This document shows positions 1 through 9,610 of a DNA stretch of 64,000 nucleotides, piece by piece; positions within the stretch are counted from its first letter, which is position 1, and each line of letters begins with the position of its first letter. This DNA is from Kangiellaceae bacterium. GTDB lineage: Bacteria > Pseudomonadota > Gammaproteobacteria > Enterobacterales > Kangiellaceae. The notes under the pieces are model-generated. The model saw nothing but the letters and a program-made list of their open reading frames with translations, did not search any database and was not told where the DNA came from. The stretch is taken from positions 33,310-97,309 of the forward strand of contig JAPHTP010000102.1 in assembly GCA_026196875.1 (NCBI GenBank). The letters are read 5' to 3'. The position numbers were made by a program, and so were the translations under genes.

Positions 1-149
1 TTATAGAAGCGCCGAAACAAAAACTAATTCCCGGAATGAGCGTTCGGATAGAGTTAAAAGATCACCTTGTTCGAGAAACCTCATATGCTAAGGATACAAT
101 TGACGTTGCAGGCTCCGCCGATACTGATATAGCCAAGGAGGGAAAGTAA
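1..149 (+). CDS. C-terminal end of a periplasmic adaptor (HlyD/MFP family), truncated by window edge
   Basis: The reading frame is open from base 3 and ends at the TAA at 147-149. It encodes about 48 residues that include the motif LIPGMSVRIEL, the usual end of the beta-barrel domain of HlyD/AcrA-type adaptors (consensus PGM.v.v.l). The next adaptor gene starts at the very next base, so the two are probably co-transcribed and translationally coupled. The start lies outside the window. The family call rests on this short motif and on the neighbouring genes. Confidence 0.6.
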   Translation, partial: IEAPKQKLIPGMSVRIELKDHLVRETSYAKDTIDVAGSADTDIAKEGK

Positions 150-1175
150 ATGAAAAAGCTATGTTGTCTTGTACTGGCGACTTTGTTGCTTGCTTGTGAA
201 GCGGATCAAAGCACAAACCAAAAGGCGAAAATAGAAAGTTCAAATGTTATTGTGGAAGCTAGTGGTGAATTAGCTTCGAGTGATACTGCTATCGTCGGCC
301 CTCCGGCGGTCAAAGGTCAATGGCAATACAAAATAACATTTATTGCGCCTGAAGGAAGCCAGGCGAAAAAAGGTCAGCCGCTAGTCAGCTTTGACTCAAG
401 CCAGTTACAACAAAAATTACAGGTAAAGCAAAGCGAACTAAAAACCGCTCAAAAAACTTTTGAAAACACCAAGCTAACAAATGAATCCTCGCTAGAAAAG
501 CAAAAATTGGATCTAGCTGAGGCAAAGATGAATCAGGAAAAAGCGAAAAGAAAGTGGGAACAATCCGATGGGTTAGAGTCTAGTTTGGAAACCAGAAAGC
601 TTAGTATTCAATTCCTAATCGCAGAGAATGAATTTAAACGATTAAAGCGGACTGTAGCTAAAACTATTGAAACAAACAAAGTTAAAACCGCGGTAGCCAA
701 AAGCAATGTAGAAAGACTGCAGTCAGAAGTTAATCAGCTACAAGCTGGAATTGGGCGCATGACGGTGATGGCGCCAAAAGATGGAATCATTATTTACAAG
801 TCAGATCATCAAGGTAAGAAGGTTTCCAATGGAGATAATATTTGGATGGGACGCCAAGTTTTAGGGCTTCCCTCTCTTGATAAGATGATTGTAAAAGCAA
901 AAATTCTAGAGGCTGACGCTGGTAAAGTCTCAGTAGGTCAAAAAGTGGAAGTAGTATTAGATGCCGTACCTGAGAGAGTATTTAAAGGAAAAATAAGTGA
1001 GCTCGGAAGGGTATTTAGACGAAAAAGTCGCGAACAGCCGAATATCATTTTCGACGCAAAAATTGCTCTGGATAAAGCAGACGCGGAGCTAATGCGCCCT
1101 GGTATGGCTGCGCGTATAAAAATTTTGAACCAGGTAGTAGAAGAAATTGCTTCTTCAGAGGTAGCGGTGAATTAA
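150..1175 (+). CDS. Periplasmic adaptor lipoprotein (HlyD/MacA-like membrane fusion protein)
   Basis: 341 aa. The N-terminus is a lipoprotein signal with lipobox LLAC and the modified cysteine at residue 16. Next comes the first half of a lipoyl-like domain (about 40-90), a long charged coiled-coil hairpin rich in Lys, Glu and Gln (about 90-205), the second lipoyl half (MTVMAPKDGIIIY, about 208-220) and a beta-barrel ending in LMRPGMAARIKI. Such proteins bridge an inner-membrane transporter to a TolC-type channel. It follows the previous adaptor gene with no gap and is followed by another adaptor at base 1176, so at least three adaptors stand in a row before a MacB-type permease. Substrate unknown. 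The family call is firm. Confidence 0.85.
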   Translation: MKKLCCLVLATLLLACEADQSTNQKAKIESSNVIVEASGELASSDTAIVGPPAVKGQWQYKITFIAPEGSQAKKGQPLVSFDSSQLQQKLQVKQSELKTAQKTFENTKLTNESSLEKQKLDLAEAKMNQEKAKRKWEQSDGLESSLETRKLSIQFLIAENEFKRLKRTVAKTIETNKVKTAVAKSNVERLQSEVNQLQAGIGRMTVMAPKDGIIIYKSDHQGKKVSNGDNIWMGRQVLGLPSLDKMIVKAKILEADAGKVSVGQKVEVVLDAVPERVFKGKISELGRVFRRKSREQPNIIFDAKIALDKADAELMRPGMAARIKILNQVVEEIASSEVAVN

Positions 1176-2417
1176 ATGGAAGTAGGAAAGCATCTAATTA
1201 GATTAAAAAGCGTGTTTATTAAAAGCATCTCTCTGGGCAGCTTTTTGCTTTTAGTGAGTTGTGGAGAGGATGTAACCCAAAGTACGCTTGTATTAGAGGT
1301 TTCGACAGAGAAATTTGTTGTAAGAATTCCGGCTGAAGGTGAGTTAGAAGCTGCAAAGGCGACCACTATCGGAATGCCTGGAGGGGTTTTCGAACCACAG
1401 GTGATTGCATGGTTAGCTGAGGAAAATAAGTTGGTTAAAAAGGGCGAAGTTGTTGTTAGGCTTGACTCACGAAAATATATTCACCGAAGCGGTCAGGAAA
1501 AATTTGAAATTGACAAAGCCAATATTGGCTATCAATCAAAAGAGGCAACTTTGTCAAATGAAAAAGCCGAAATAAAAAATGACTCAATGTTGATTGGTGA
1601 TGAGCTAACTATTGCCGGAAAATATACGTCGGATGATTTGAGGGTGTATTCGCGCAACGAAATCATAGACTCGATGAAAAACCAGGAATACTTAGAGGCA
1701 AAACAAGGTTACACAGAGTGGAGAGGTGATAGCCATGATGCCAAGTCCGCGTCCGAACTTGAATTATTACAACTCAAAAAAGGACAGCACGCGGCTAAAT
1801 TGGGAATGTATCAAAATATGCTTAACCAGTTAGAAATAGTTGCGCCACACGACGGTGTTTTTGTTCTGGAAAAAAATTGGCGTGGGGAAAAAGCGCGTAT
1901 TGGTGAGACTACTTGGCCGGGGCGAAAGATCGCTTCCTTGCCAGATCTATCAGAAATCAAAGCGCGTGTGTATATTCTTGAATCTGAGGCTGCAGGAGTT
2001 AAAGTTGGTCAAAGAGTTGAAATGTATTTGGATGCTTATCCCGAGCAGAAAATAAAAGGCGAACTTGAACAAATCGACAGTATCGCTAAACCGAGGAACA
2101 ATAATAACCCGGTTAAATATTTTGAAGCGGTAGTTAAGATTAGCTCAGAGATGCTCGAACATTGGCGTCCCGGTAGTCAGTTAAAAGCAAGTATATTTCC
2201 GTCAGAAAAAGATAAGGTAATAAGCATTCCTTCTCAATCTTTGTATGTGGAGAATGGAGAATACTTCGTTTATCGTCAGGATGGTAGCGACTGGGAAAAA
2301 GTGAAGGTTGAATTGGGTACGCGTAACAACGCTAAAACCGAAATTGTAAAGGGCCTCCAGTCCGGTGACCGGATCGCTTTGTTTAAGCCTAGAGGAGATG
2401 AAAATGCAGCTCTTTGA
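1176..2417 (+). CDS. Second complete periplasmic adaptor lipoprotein (HlyD/MacA-like)
   Basis: 413 aa, with the start codon directly after the TAA of the previous adaptor. The signal sequence ends in lipobox LLVSC, with Cys29 as the expected lipidated residue. Its n-region is long, so a start a few codons downstream (GTG near 1212) is possible. The order is lipoyl half (about 50-95), a coiled region (about 95-215), second lipoyl half (IVAPHDGVFVLEKNW), beta-barrel, and a membrane-proximal domain (about 350-405, including VVKGLQSGDRIALF-like residues). It is longer than its neighbour because it has this last domain. It overlaps the permease gene by 14 bases, which points to one operon. Confidence 0.85.
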   Translation: MEVGKHLIRLKSVFIKSISLGSFLLLVSCGEDVTQSTLVLEVSTEKFVVRIPAEGELEAAKATTIGMPGGVFEPQVIAWLAEENKLVKKGEVVVRLDSRKYIHRSGQEKFEIDKANIGYQSKEATLSNEKAEIKNDSMLIGDELTIAGKYTSDDLRVYSRNEIIDSMKNQEYLEAKQGYTEWRGDSHDAKSASELELLQLKKGQHAAKLGMYQNMLNQLEIVAPHDGVFVLEKNWRGEKARIGETTWPGRKIASLPDLSEIKARVYILESEAAGVKVGQRVEMYLDAYPEQKIKGELEQIDSIAKPRNNNNPVKYFEAVVKISSEMLEHWRPGSQLKASIFPSEKDKVISIPSQSLYVENGEYFVYRQDGSDWEKVKVELGTRNNAKTEIVKGLQSGDRIALFKPRGDENAAL

Positions 2418-3639
2418 TTCGCTAAAGGATGCTTGGGATGAACTTTGGCATCACAAGTTACGAACTGCGCTTACCTTACTAGGCATGATTTTTGGCGTCG
2501 GTGCGGTGATTGCGATGCTAAGTATTGGTGAAGGTGCTGAGCAAGAAGCCTTGAAAATGATTGACTCAATGGGATTGAGGAACGTTATAGTTAACGCCAA
2601 AAATATGGAGAAGGAGCAGCTTAAAGAGATCAGAGCTCACTCGGTTGGGCTGAGTCAAAGGGATGTAGAAGTAATTACCGAAACTCTGCCTTTTGTTGTT
2701 CACTCGAGTGCCGAGAAAAAAATCAAAACTTTTTTAGTGGTTGGTAACGGCAATAATAGTACTGCGTCAGTGATGGGAGTTACTCCCAGCTTTTTCGAAC
2801 TATCAGGGTTTAATGCGAACAATGGAGAACTATTTACGAATGAACACCACCTGCGTTATTCACAAGTTGCAGTAATTGGTAACAAGGTTGCTAAGTCTAT
2901 GTTCGGCGATAAATCTGCAGTCGGCGAATTAATTAAGGTTAATCACGTTTGGTTAAAGGTCATTGGAGTATTAGAAGACAAATCTCTTGATAAGGAAGAG
3001 TTTGAAGGTATTAAGTTAGGTAGTGAAAAAAATCGAATCTTTATTCCGCTAAACACTGCCTTAAAAAAGTTTAAGTTTCCTGAGTTAGATAATGAAATTG
3101 ACACATTTAGAGTGCAACTTGATTCGGAAACCAATCCTAATCTCGCAGCTATTGCACTCAACGAACTATTATCTAAAAGACATGGTGAGGCTGATGATTT
3201 TGAAATTGTAGTTCCTGCTAAACTAATGGAGCAACACCGCCAAACCAGGCGTATCTTTACGATAGTAATGTCATGTGTCGCCGGGATCTCTTTGCTAGTC
3301 GGTGGTATTGGTATCATGAACATTATGTTAGCGACTGTGTTGGAGAGAACTAAAGAAATTGGTTTATTGCGTGCGGTCGGAGCGACTAAAAAAGATGTCA
3401 TGAACCTGTTTATGGTGGAAAGTTTTACGGTGGCGGCAATTGGCGGAATTTTAGGGATCTTGCTTGGATTTGTGATCGCACAAGTGATAGCTATGTATGC
3501 AGAGTGGTCTGTTGGTTGGTCTCTTTCAGCAATCGTACTATCGGTTGGTGTATGTGCATTGGTTGGTTTGACCTTTGGTATTTATCCAGCTTTGAAGGCT
3601 TCTAAAATGGATCCAATTGAGGCGTTGCAGAGGGATTAG
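2404..3639 (+). CDS. ABC transporter permease, MacB/FtsX type
   Basis: 411 aa from this start. I chose ATG 2404 because AGAGGAG at 2391-2397 ends six bases before it; ATG 2398 is the alternative, and the longer frame from 2365 would run through the ribosome binding site. The protein has a first membrane helix (LTLLGMIFGVGAVIAML), a large periplasmic MacB-type core domain (about 45-280), then three C-terminal helices of the FtsX domain with the typical RTKEIGLLRAVGATKKD loop and a YPALKASKMDPIEAL end. Such permeases work with a cytoplasmic ATPase and an adaptor; MacB itself carries its ATPase domain in the same chain, but this one does not. No ATPase gene is in the window, so it is probably upstream. 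Confidence 0.88.
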   Translation: MQLFDSLKDAWDELWHHKLRTALTLLGMIFGVGAVIAMLSIGEGAEQEALKMIDSMGLRNVIVNAKNMEKEQLKEIRAHSVGLSQRDVEVITETLPFVVHSSAEKKIKTFLVVGNGNNSTASVMGVTPSFFELSGFNANNGELFTNEHHLRYSQVAVIGNKVAKSMFGDKSAVGELIKVNHVWLKVIGVLEDKSLDKEEFEGIKLGSEKNRIFIPLNTALKKFKFPELDNEIDTFRVQLDSETNPNLAAIALNELLSKRHGEADDFEIVVPAKLMEQHRQTRRIFTIVMSCVAGISLLVGGIGIMNIMLATVLERTKEIGLLRAVGATKKDVMNLFMVESFTVAAIGGILGILLGFVIAQVIAMYAEWSVGWSLSAIVLSVGVCALVGLTFGIYPALKASKMDPIEALQRD

Positions 3640-3672
3640 TTTTTATACTGTGCGAGGAGGAGTTGGAAAGCC

Positions 3673-3759
3673 ATGGAAAGGTTGAAATCATATAGCGAAA
3701 TATCGAAAAACGTCATTATAGAAAGTGTCTCCTTTTTAAGTATTAAACTTTGTGCATAA
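3673..3759 (+). CDS. Possible 28-codon leader ORF overlapping the peptidase start
   Basis: ATG 3673 is preceded by a strong purine run (AGGAGG at 3655-3660, then GGAG) and reads 28 codons to TAA 3757-3759. The stop lies just past the GTG start of the following peptidase gene (3752), in a different frame. The peptidase GTG has no Shine-Dalgarno sequence of its own, so this short frame may bring ribosomes to it by coupling. The peptide shows no recognisable domain. It may equally be chance. Confidence 0.3.
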   Translation: MERLKSYSEISKNVIIESVSFLSIKLCA

Positions 3760-4441
3760 ACTCAAGATCATTATAATCATTGCGCTGCTGACGTTAGTTG
3801 TTACCGGCTTAGTTTCTCAAAAACATGCACTAGCGTGCGAACTTGTGCAGTTTTCGGATTACAAGAAAGTAGCTCCAAATATATTCGCATCTCCTGATGT
3901 AGAAAAAGTATCGTTAATTTTAAGAGCTATTTCAGAAGGAAAGCAAAGAGTAGAGACAACCTTTGGTGAAATGAGTGCTTCACCAAAGGTTGTGATTGTG
4001 AAGAATCAAGTTGAGGCAGCCAAGTTTGGGGCGAATTCGACTGCATCGGCTCATTATACGCCTATCGGAACCTGTATTGTGCTTGGTCCTAAGGGGCAAA
4101 ATGTAGACGTGACAGCGCATGAATTAACTCATGCGGAAGTTGGGCATAGAGTCGGTTGGCTTACTCATTTGTTGGAAGTTCCTATTTGGTTCAATGAGGG
4201 AGTGGCTCTTCTAGTAGATCATAGGAAACCGTTCTTAATTGAAAATATTCAACTAAGTGAAGAAGAAATTAGAGAGGTAAAGAAACTAGACACTGGTAGA
4301 GCATTTTTTGGAGGTGAAAATACACATAAAAATTACTTAGCATCCAGGCTAGCGGTTAATAAAATAGAGCCACTAGAATTATATGAGAAGCTCGAACTTA
4401 TTCGTGATGGGGAAAGTTTCGAGGATGTATTTAATATGTAA
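3752..4441 (+). CDS. Secreted zinc metallopeptidase (HExxH gluzincin type)
   Basis: 229 aa with a GTG start. The N-terminus is a classical signal peptide (HKLK, then a long Ile/Leu/Val core, cleavage near ALA-CE at about residue 29). The zinc motif HELTH gives ligands His123 and His127 with catalytic Glu124. An NEG motif places a likely third ligand at Glu149, the layout of gluzincin peptidases such as the peptidase MA-like family. The protein should act in the periplasm or outside the cell. An in-frame stop at 3737-3739 limits the start, and GTG 3752 is the only start codon I see that keeps the signal peptide; see the overlapping short ORF. It lies 112 bases after the permease gene and could be its operon partner. 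Substrate unknown. Confidence 0.7.
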   Translation: MHKLKIIIIIALLTLVVTGLVSQKHALACELVQFSDYKKVAPNIFASPDVEKVSLILRAISEGKQRVETTFGEMSASPKVVIVKNQVEAAKFGANSTASAHYTPIGTCIVLGPKGQNVDVTAHELTHAEVGHRVGWLTHLLEVPIWFNEGVALLVDHRKPFLIENIQLSEEEIREVKKLDTGRAFFGGENTHKNYLASRLAVNKIEPLELYEKLELIRDGESFEDVFNM

Positions 4442-4543
4442 AACTTGCAACTAACTCAATATCTTAAATGTACGCTTTCCTATAAAATATGAGATTCTCT
4501 CCTTGGTTCTAATTACCTCAACATAAAGTTATTAAATTACCAA

Positions 4544-4996
4544 TTATTCCAATCGTCTAACCATTTGATATTCATCGATCCCTGAAAATATACCATCGGG
4601 TATTATCTGGCAGGTTTCAAAACCAAATTTTTCAAAGAAACCATGTGCTTTGCCTGAGGTTTTAATTAATATATCGACTTTTCCGTAAAGGATTTCGATT
4701 TTGCCTATTCTAAATTCTAGCAATTGAGTACCCAAGCCTAATTTGTGGCGGGAATTATCGATGATTCCCCAGCGAAGAAAATAGCCTTTATTTTGCCTGT
4801 CCCAGCCTCCAGCGGCAACTACTTCACCATCTAAGAAACCAACGTAGTAATTCTCGATCTCCTCAGAGCTATCTAAAAACTGAGCATAGTCTTTGACTTC
4901 TTCCGGTGAAAAGTAGCCATTTAAGTTGCTCTTAAATAGTTCGATACATTCGCTCTTGTATTTCGGTTTGTAGGCTATAAATTCAACTTTAAACAT
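4544..4996 (-). CDS. GNAT-family N-acetyltransferase
   Basis: 150 aa from ATG 4996, chosen because GGAGG stands five bases upstream; a longer frame to 5035 would include that site. The sequence shows GNAT features: a central strand with VVAAGGWDRQ, the acetyl-CoA-binding stretch RHKLGLGTQLLEFRIGK (a variant of the R/Q-x-x-G-x-G/A loop) and a C-terminal AHGFFEKFGFE motif. It should transfer acetyl from acetyl-CoA to an amine. The substrate cannot be told. It stands alone, convergent with the peptidase gene. Confidence 0.75.
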   Translation of the reverse strand: MFKVEFIAYKPKYKSECIELFKSNLNGYFSPEEVKDYAQFLDSSEEIENYYVGFLDGEVVAAGGWDRQNKGYFLRWGIIDNSRHKLGLGTQLLEFRIGKIEILYGKVDILIKTSGKAHGFFEKFGFETCQIIPDGIFSGIDEYQMVRRLE

Positions 4997-5139
4997 GACT
5001 ACCTCCATATAAACAATATGAAATAAAGTTGGCAATATGTCCAGATGATAGCTATTGAATCTATTTCCATGGATATGGCTTGCTTAAATTTTCAAATCTA
5101 GGAAAATAGGGAAGGAAACGAACAAAAGAAATAACCTAT

Positions 5140-5799
5140 ATGAGCTCCTGGACTGATATCCTCGCGGAAGAAAAACAACAAGATTACTTTAAGCAGACCA
5201 TGCAATATGTCGCTTCTCGTCGGGAACAGGGTGTGACGGTTTTCCCTCCTAAGGAAGACGTATTCAATGCATTTAAAGTCACACCATTTGAGCAAGTCAA
5301 AGTGGTTATTTTAGGACAAGACCCTTACCACGGCCCTAATCAAGCCCACGGCCTTTGTTTTTCGGTCAAACATGGTATCAAGCCGCCGCCTTCGTTAGTG
5401 AATATGTATAAAGAATTGCAAACAGATATATCAGGCTTTCAAATTCCTTCGCATGGGTATTTGCAAAAATGGGCAGAACAAGGGGTGCTGCTTCTTAACA
5501 CCGTTCTCACGGTGGAGCAAGGGCAAGCGCATTCGCATAAGCATTTAGGGTGGGAGCAGTTTACGGATAAGGTTATTCAAGGGATCAGCGATTATGGCCA
5601 GGGTGTTGTTTTTTTATTATGGGGATCTCACGCGCAAAAAAAGGGGAACTGTATCGATACCCAAAAACATCATGTTTTAAAGGCACCCCACCCATCACCT
5701 CTATCTGCTCATCGCGGATTTTTCGGTTGTAAACACTTCTCGAAAGCGAATGAGTTGTTAGTCGCTCAGGGAAAGGAGCAGATTGACTGGTGTATTTAG
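5140..5799 (+). CDS. ung: Uracil-DNA glycosylase, family 1
   Basis: 219 aa, normal length for family 1. It removes uracil from DNA, starting base excision repair. Diagnostic motifs are GQDPYHG with catalytic Asp61, the GLCFSV uracil-binding strand, [10 protein letters not shown], and the DNA-intercalation loop [14 protein letters not shown] with His184. All key residues are present, so it should be active. The gene is monocistronic, divergent from the acetyltransferase to its left and convergent with the DUF349 gene to its right. Confidence 0.97.
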   Translation: MSSWTDILAEEKQQDYFKQTMQYVASRREQGVTVFPPKEDVFNAFKVTPFEQVKVVILGQDPYHGPNQAHGLCFSVKHGIKPPPSLVNMYKELQTDISGFQIPSHGYLQKWAEQGVLLLNTVLTVEQGQAHSHKHLGWEQFTDKVIQGISDYGQGVVFLLWGSHAQKKGNCIDTQKHHVLKAPHPSPLSAHRGFFGCKHFSKANELLVAQGKEQIDWCI

Positions 5800-5955
5800 T
5801 TCAAAATCGGGGCTGGCCAGAATTTCGAGCAATTTATATATACGAAGAAAAAGCTTAAACTAGAATAAAAGCATCAGCTATGACTTGCTAAACAATCAAT
5901 GTATGCCGATGCTATGTCAAATTTATTTTTGCTAAGCGTTCATTGGTATTTCGGC

Positions 5956-8775
5956 CTAAATAATATTTCCTGACTTAAGAATATTCTGTAAACGTAACTC
6001 CCCTTGCTGGCGTATTTCTGCGCTGACGAAACCCACCGACAACCATTGCTCAAAATATTTCAGTGCCGCCTTTGTTTTATCAGTTTCGCTGGCTGTACCG
6101 ATGCCTTTTTCCAGTATTTCAAGCTGTCTGGTCATTCTTTCTTGTTTAAATTCCCCAGGTGAACTAATGCCTAGTGCAATTTCTGCATCTAGTAGAATTC
6201 GATTTAATTCCGCATCGCTTTCGATTGAAGGAGCTTGCTGTGATAAATCGATTCTTTTCCGGAGTATGTCTCTAATATTTGAACTGCAATTTAACTCCGA
6301 TAACGCCTCTGCAATTTGCTCAATTCCTTCTAGCCCACCGGAAGTTCTCTTTTGCTCTAACTGATGCAGTTGTAAATCAAAATCGAGGATACTTTTTATT
6401 TCTCTAACGCGTTGACGTTGGCTAATTCCTTGAAATGCGGTTTGATAATTATTTTGAGCTTGTTCATATTTTCTTAACAAGTCTTTTGCGTCTTTACGTG
6501 GAAGTTCCATGCTCTTGTCAAACTGCTCAATAACCCCATTATATTCTTGTGAGGTTTTCTTAAGCTGCTTATCTTCTAGAGCACTTAACGCATTTATCTT
6601 GTTTATCAGCTCAAGCAAAAGCTCTTTATTCGATGTTAGTTTTGACTTAAATGCCTGCTTTTCTTCATCGCGTCTATTAAAAACCTGATCCAAGGCTTTT
6701 CTAAAATTTTTCCATTCTTCTTTATCAGCTTTATAAAAGGTAATTCCTAATTGTTTCCAATCCTGCTGCAACTGTTTGGCATTATCAACTGCAGCTCGTA
6801 CATCTTCTTGTTGTGCAAGCTTGATTGCCTTTTTCGTTAAGTCTTGACGTAATTCCAAGTTTCCTTCTTTTAATGATTGCAAATGACTTTTTATCGCTTT
6901 TAGTAGCTGATTAAAACGGTTTTGCACCCGCTTACGCTCATTTTGAGGAATGGGTTCAAATTGCTTCCACTGCTTAGTGACTTGTGAGTATTTTTTATCT
7001 AGCGACTTCCAGAAGTCATTGTCGTGAGAGTCGCCATTCCAATCCGTCGAATTAATAAACTGGTCGAGCTCTTCGCAAATTTTTAACTTGCTTTCTAAGT
7101 TGTCCGCCTTTATTTTGTCTTGTTCTGCGTAGTAAGTCAGGCAGGGCTTGTATGCTAAATCAGAAGCCGATTTAAATTGGTCCCAAAGCAAATGATCTGC
7201 TTGAGCGTCAGATGAAATCAGTTCGTGCCATTCTTCTTGCAATTGATGAATCTTTTCGGCTAATTCTAGAGGCGAATGTTGTTTCTCCGATAGTGCCTGC
7301 ATCGACTTAACTAAAGCTTCTTTTTTGGGGGTAGTAGCAAAGGCGTGCCAATCTCTAAGTTCGTCCAACTGCTCTAGTAGCGACTGGACCTTGCTTTCCA
7401 TCGTAGATAAGAATTTTCCACTAAGCTGTTCTTTCTCAAAATTGATATAGTTGAGTAGTTTATTGGCTGCAATAAGATTTTTTTGTGAAATGTGCTTTTT
7501 TAGAGCTGTCAGCTTGTGATTTAGGTGAGCACTTTTTTTCTTCTGCTCGCCTTCGTAAGCATCTATTTTCTTTAGTATGTCAGACTCGTGTTTTTTTACT
7601 TCAACTAGAATGTTTGGCTTAGCCAAATCACTTAACCATCCTAGTTGTTTTTGCATTTTTCTCAATTCTGATAGTTGCTCAGACAACTCATTAACCGAGT
7701 CTGCTGGTGGTTGACTTGTGAGGTTGCTAAACACTTCTCTTTGTTGTTCGAGATCGAGCCAAGCTGAAAAATAACGTTTCAATTTATCAGTTGCGATAAC
7801 AAACTGGGCTTTAACTTCTGCTTTCGGCTCGACGTCTTCAGTTGAGCGAGCCCATGTTGATTCAATTAATTGGAAGGCTTCTTCTGTGGGCTTAATAGTA
7901 TCTAATTGTTCGTTTTCCAGTTCTTCAATCAGCGACTCCAATTGCCGATAAAGTTCTGATTGTTGAGAGTGAACTTCAGCGTCATGTTGTACAGCTGCGA
8001 GCTCTGCTTGTTTAGACTCAATTAATTGCACGCAATTTGCGAGAGCAAGCCGGTATCGGCTTTCAAATTCATCAATGTAAGTAGTTTCCAGCGACTGCCA
8101 GTTTCTTTGTTGTACTTCGACTTTGGCGTTAAATTGGGTATCCCAAGTTTGCTTAACCAGTCTTTCAAGCGCGACGCATATTTTTTGCGCCTGTTCTTTA
8201 TTGTCTAGGCGTTGTTTTTCAATTAGCTTGATAGCGCCGAGTTTTTCTTTAGCTCTTTGTAATACTTGCTTATGCGAAACATCCTTGACCAATTTTTGGA
8301 GTAAATCCGGCGATTGAATTTTTTCCAGAGCTAAAAGCTTAGTATCAAGAATTTTAGTTTTGCGGACTAAACTATCAAGCAGCGATTCATTGTCCAAGTT
8401 TTGTACTATCGTGTTTGCTAGCACCGCCGAGTCGCAGTATGAAATTGCTTCAATCACTTGCGGTTGTGGCCAGGACCCGCTACGTTGATTAAATTGAACC
8501 GCTAAAGCCTGGCTATTGTCAGACTGCAATTGGCTAATTCTAGCAGCCAGTTCAATCCATAGAATTGGGCTTTCTGCCTGGTTTAGTAACGGTTGAAGGT
8601 CTCTAACTTGCTCGATTTTCCCCAAAACTGTTTTTCGAATATCGGCTTGTGGCTCAGATAGCACCAACTGGGTAAGAATGGAAATATCAGAGATCGGATC
8701 TAGATCGTTAACTGCTTGAGCGCGAACTAGCGGATCGGTGTGCTTCCACTTTGGCGTGAAAAGTGACTTGAACAT
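5956..8775 (-). CDS. Large DUF349-repeat coiled-coil protein
   Basis: 939 aa, very rich in Lys, Glu, Gln and Leu. The first about 190 residues look like helical HEAT-type repeats (DPLVRAQAVNDL, KIEQVRDLQPLL). The rest holds repeated DUF349-like units, recognisable from blocks such as EEWHELISSD, KQWKQFEPIPQNERKRV, QDWKQLGITFYKADKEEWKNFRKALDQVFNRR and LLRKYEQAQNNYQTAF. There is no signal peptide or membrane helix, so it should be cytoplasmic. The molecular role of this family is not established to my knowledge. Nothing in the neighbourhood suggests a pathway. Confidence 0.8.
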   Translation of the reverse strand: MFKSLFTPKWKHTDPLVRAQAVNDLDPISDISILTQLVLSEPQADIRKTVLGKIEQVRDLQPLLNQAESPILWIELAARISQLQSDNSQALAVQFNQRSGSWPQPQVIEAISYCDSAVLANTIVQNLDNESLLDSLVRKTKILDTKLLALEKIQSPDLLQKLVKDVSHKQVLQRAKEKLGAIKLIEKQRLDNKEQAQKICVALERLVKQTWDTQFNAKVEVQQRNWQSLETTYIDEFESRYRLALANCVQLIESKQAELAAVQHDAEVHSQQSELYRQLESLIEELENEQLDTIKPTEEAFQLIESTWARSTEDVEPKAEVKAQFVIATDKLKRYFSAWLDLEQQREVFSNLTSQPPADSVNELSEQLSELRKMQKQLGWLSDLAKPNILVEVKKHESDILKKIDAYEGEQKKKSAHLNHKLTALKKHISQKNLIAANKLLNYINFEKEQLSGKFLSTMESKVQSLLEQLDELRDWHAFATTPKKEALVKSMQALSEKQHSPLELAEKIHQLQEEWHELISSDAQADHLLWDQFKSASDLAYKPCLTYYAEQDKIKADNLESKLKICEELDQFINSTDWNGDSHDNDFWKSLDKKYSQVTKQWKQFEPIPQNERKRVQNRFNQLLKAIKSHLQSLKEGNLELRQDLTKKAIKLAQQEDVRAAVDNAKQLQQDWKQLGITFYKADKEEWKNFRKALDQVFNRRDEEKQAFKSKLTSNKELLLELINKINALSALEDKQLKKTSQEYNGVIEQFDKSMELPRKDAKDLLRKYEQAQNNYQTAFQGISQRQRVREIKSILDFDLQLHQLEQKRTSGGLEGIEQIAEALSELNCSSNIRDILRKRIDLSQQAPSIESDAELNRILLDAEIALGISSPGEFKQERMTRQLEILEKGIGTASETDKTKAALKYFEQWLSVGFVSAEIRQQGELRLQNILKSGNII

Positions 8776-8840
8776 AGAAAACTACAGCTGCTAAAAAGGT
8801 TGGATTATACCAACCGGAATATTTTGGGGCAAAGTCAATA

Positions 8841-9344
8841 CTAGAATCTTAATTCATACAGCCAGCTATCACGCCACAAGCCAGCCAGTTGCCCAATTCT
8901 TTCTCGGTAACCGACCAATCGAAAGCCTGTTTTTTCGTGCATTTTTACCGAAGCTGTATTTTCGGGAAAAATGGCTGATTGAAGTGTCCAGACCCCTTGC
9001 GCTTTTGCTTTCTCGACTAATTGGCACATTAGCTGGCTACCAATTCCCATTCCTTGGGCGTTAGAGTCGATGTAAATGCTAACTTCTGCAACTCCTCTAT
9101 AGCAATATCTGCTGGATGTGGGACTCAGTGCGCACCACCCAAGAGCGTTCCCGGTTTTTTGATACACTAATCTGGGGCTTTTTAGGTGGTTTTTATTCCA
9201 GTCGTTCCAATTTGGGAGTTGAGTTTGAAATGTCGCGTTTTTTGAATCTAGCGCTTGTTGGTATATTTCCATCATGCGGGGAAAATCATTTGGCTGCATT
9301 GAGTCTATCGAGAAATTATGTTCGGTAATGCTTGGTTTTGACAT
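8841..9344 (-). CDS. GNAT acetyltransferase, phosphinothricin/MnaT-like
   Basis: 167 aa. The protein aligns by eye to the Pat/YncA branch of GNAT enzymes: an N-terminal DFPRMMEIYQQAL helix, GWCALSPTSSRYCYRGVAEVSIYI, the acetyl-CoA loop QGMGIGSQLMCQLVEKA, and the C-terminal NTASVKMHEKTGFRLVGYRERIG block. Members acetylate the amino group of small molecules such as phosphinothricin or methionine sulfone. The exact substrate here is unknown. No clear Shine-Dalgarno sequence precedes ATG 9344; ATG at residue 16 is an alternative start but would cut the first strand. It lies 65 bases upstream of (and in the same direction as) the DUF349 gene. Confidence 0.8.
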   Translation of the reverse strand: MSKPSITEHNFSIDSMQPNDFPRMMEIYQQALDSKNATFQTQLPNWNDWNKNHLKSPRLVYQKTGNALGWCALSPTSSRYCYRGVAEVSIYIDSNAQGMGIGSQLMCQLVEKAKAQGVWTLQSAIFPENTASVKMHEKTGFRLVGYRERIGQLAGLWRDSWLYELRF

Positions 9345-9610
9345 GTTAAATTGCTAGAAATGAGTTATTAAAGAATAAGCCGAGCAATTTTGATGCCCGG
9401 TTTGAAATCTTCATTTAGAAATTGATAGCGCCTGATACATGTCAAGTCAGTTAAGCATAGGATATCTTAGTATTAAGAAAGGGGTTAAAAAGTGAACCCT
9501 GAGGTAAAGTGCACAAAACCTGATGATCTGAAAGCGTCAAAATGGTTGTATAGCAGCTGTTGACCATAGTTGTATTGGCAGAGATCGCCTTTAGTTGAGG
9601 AGGGCTATCA

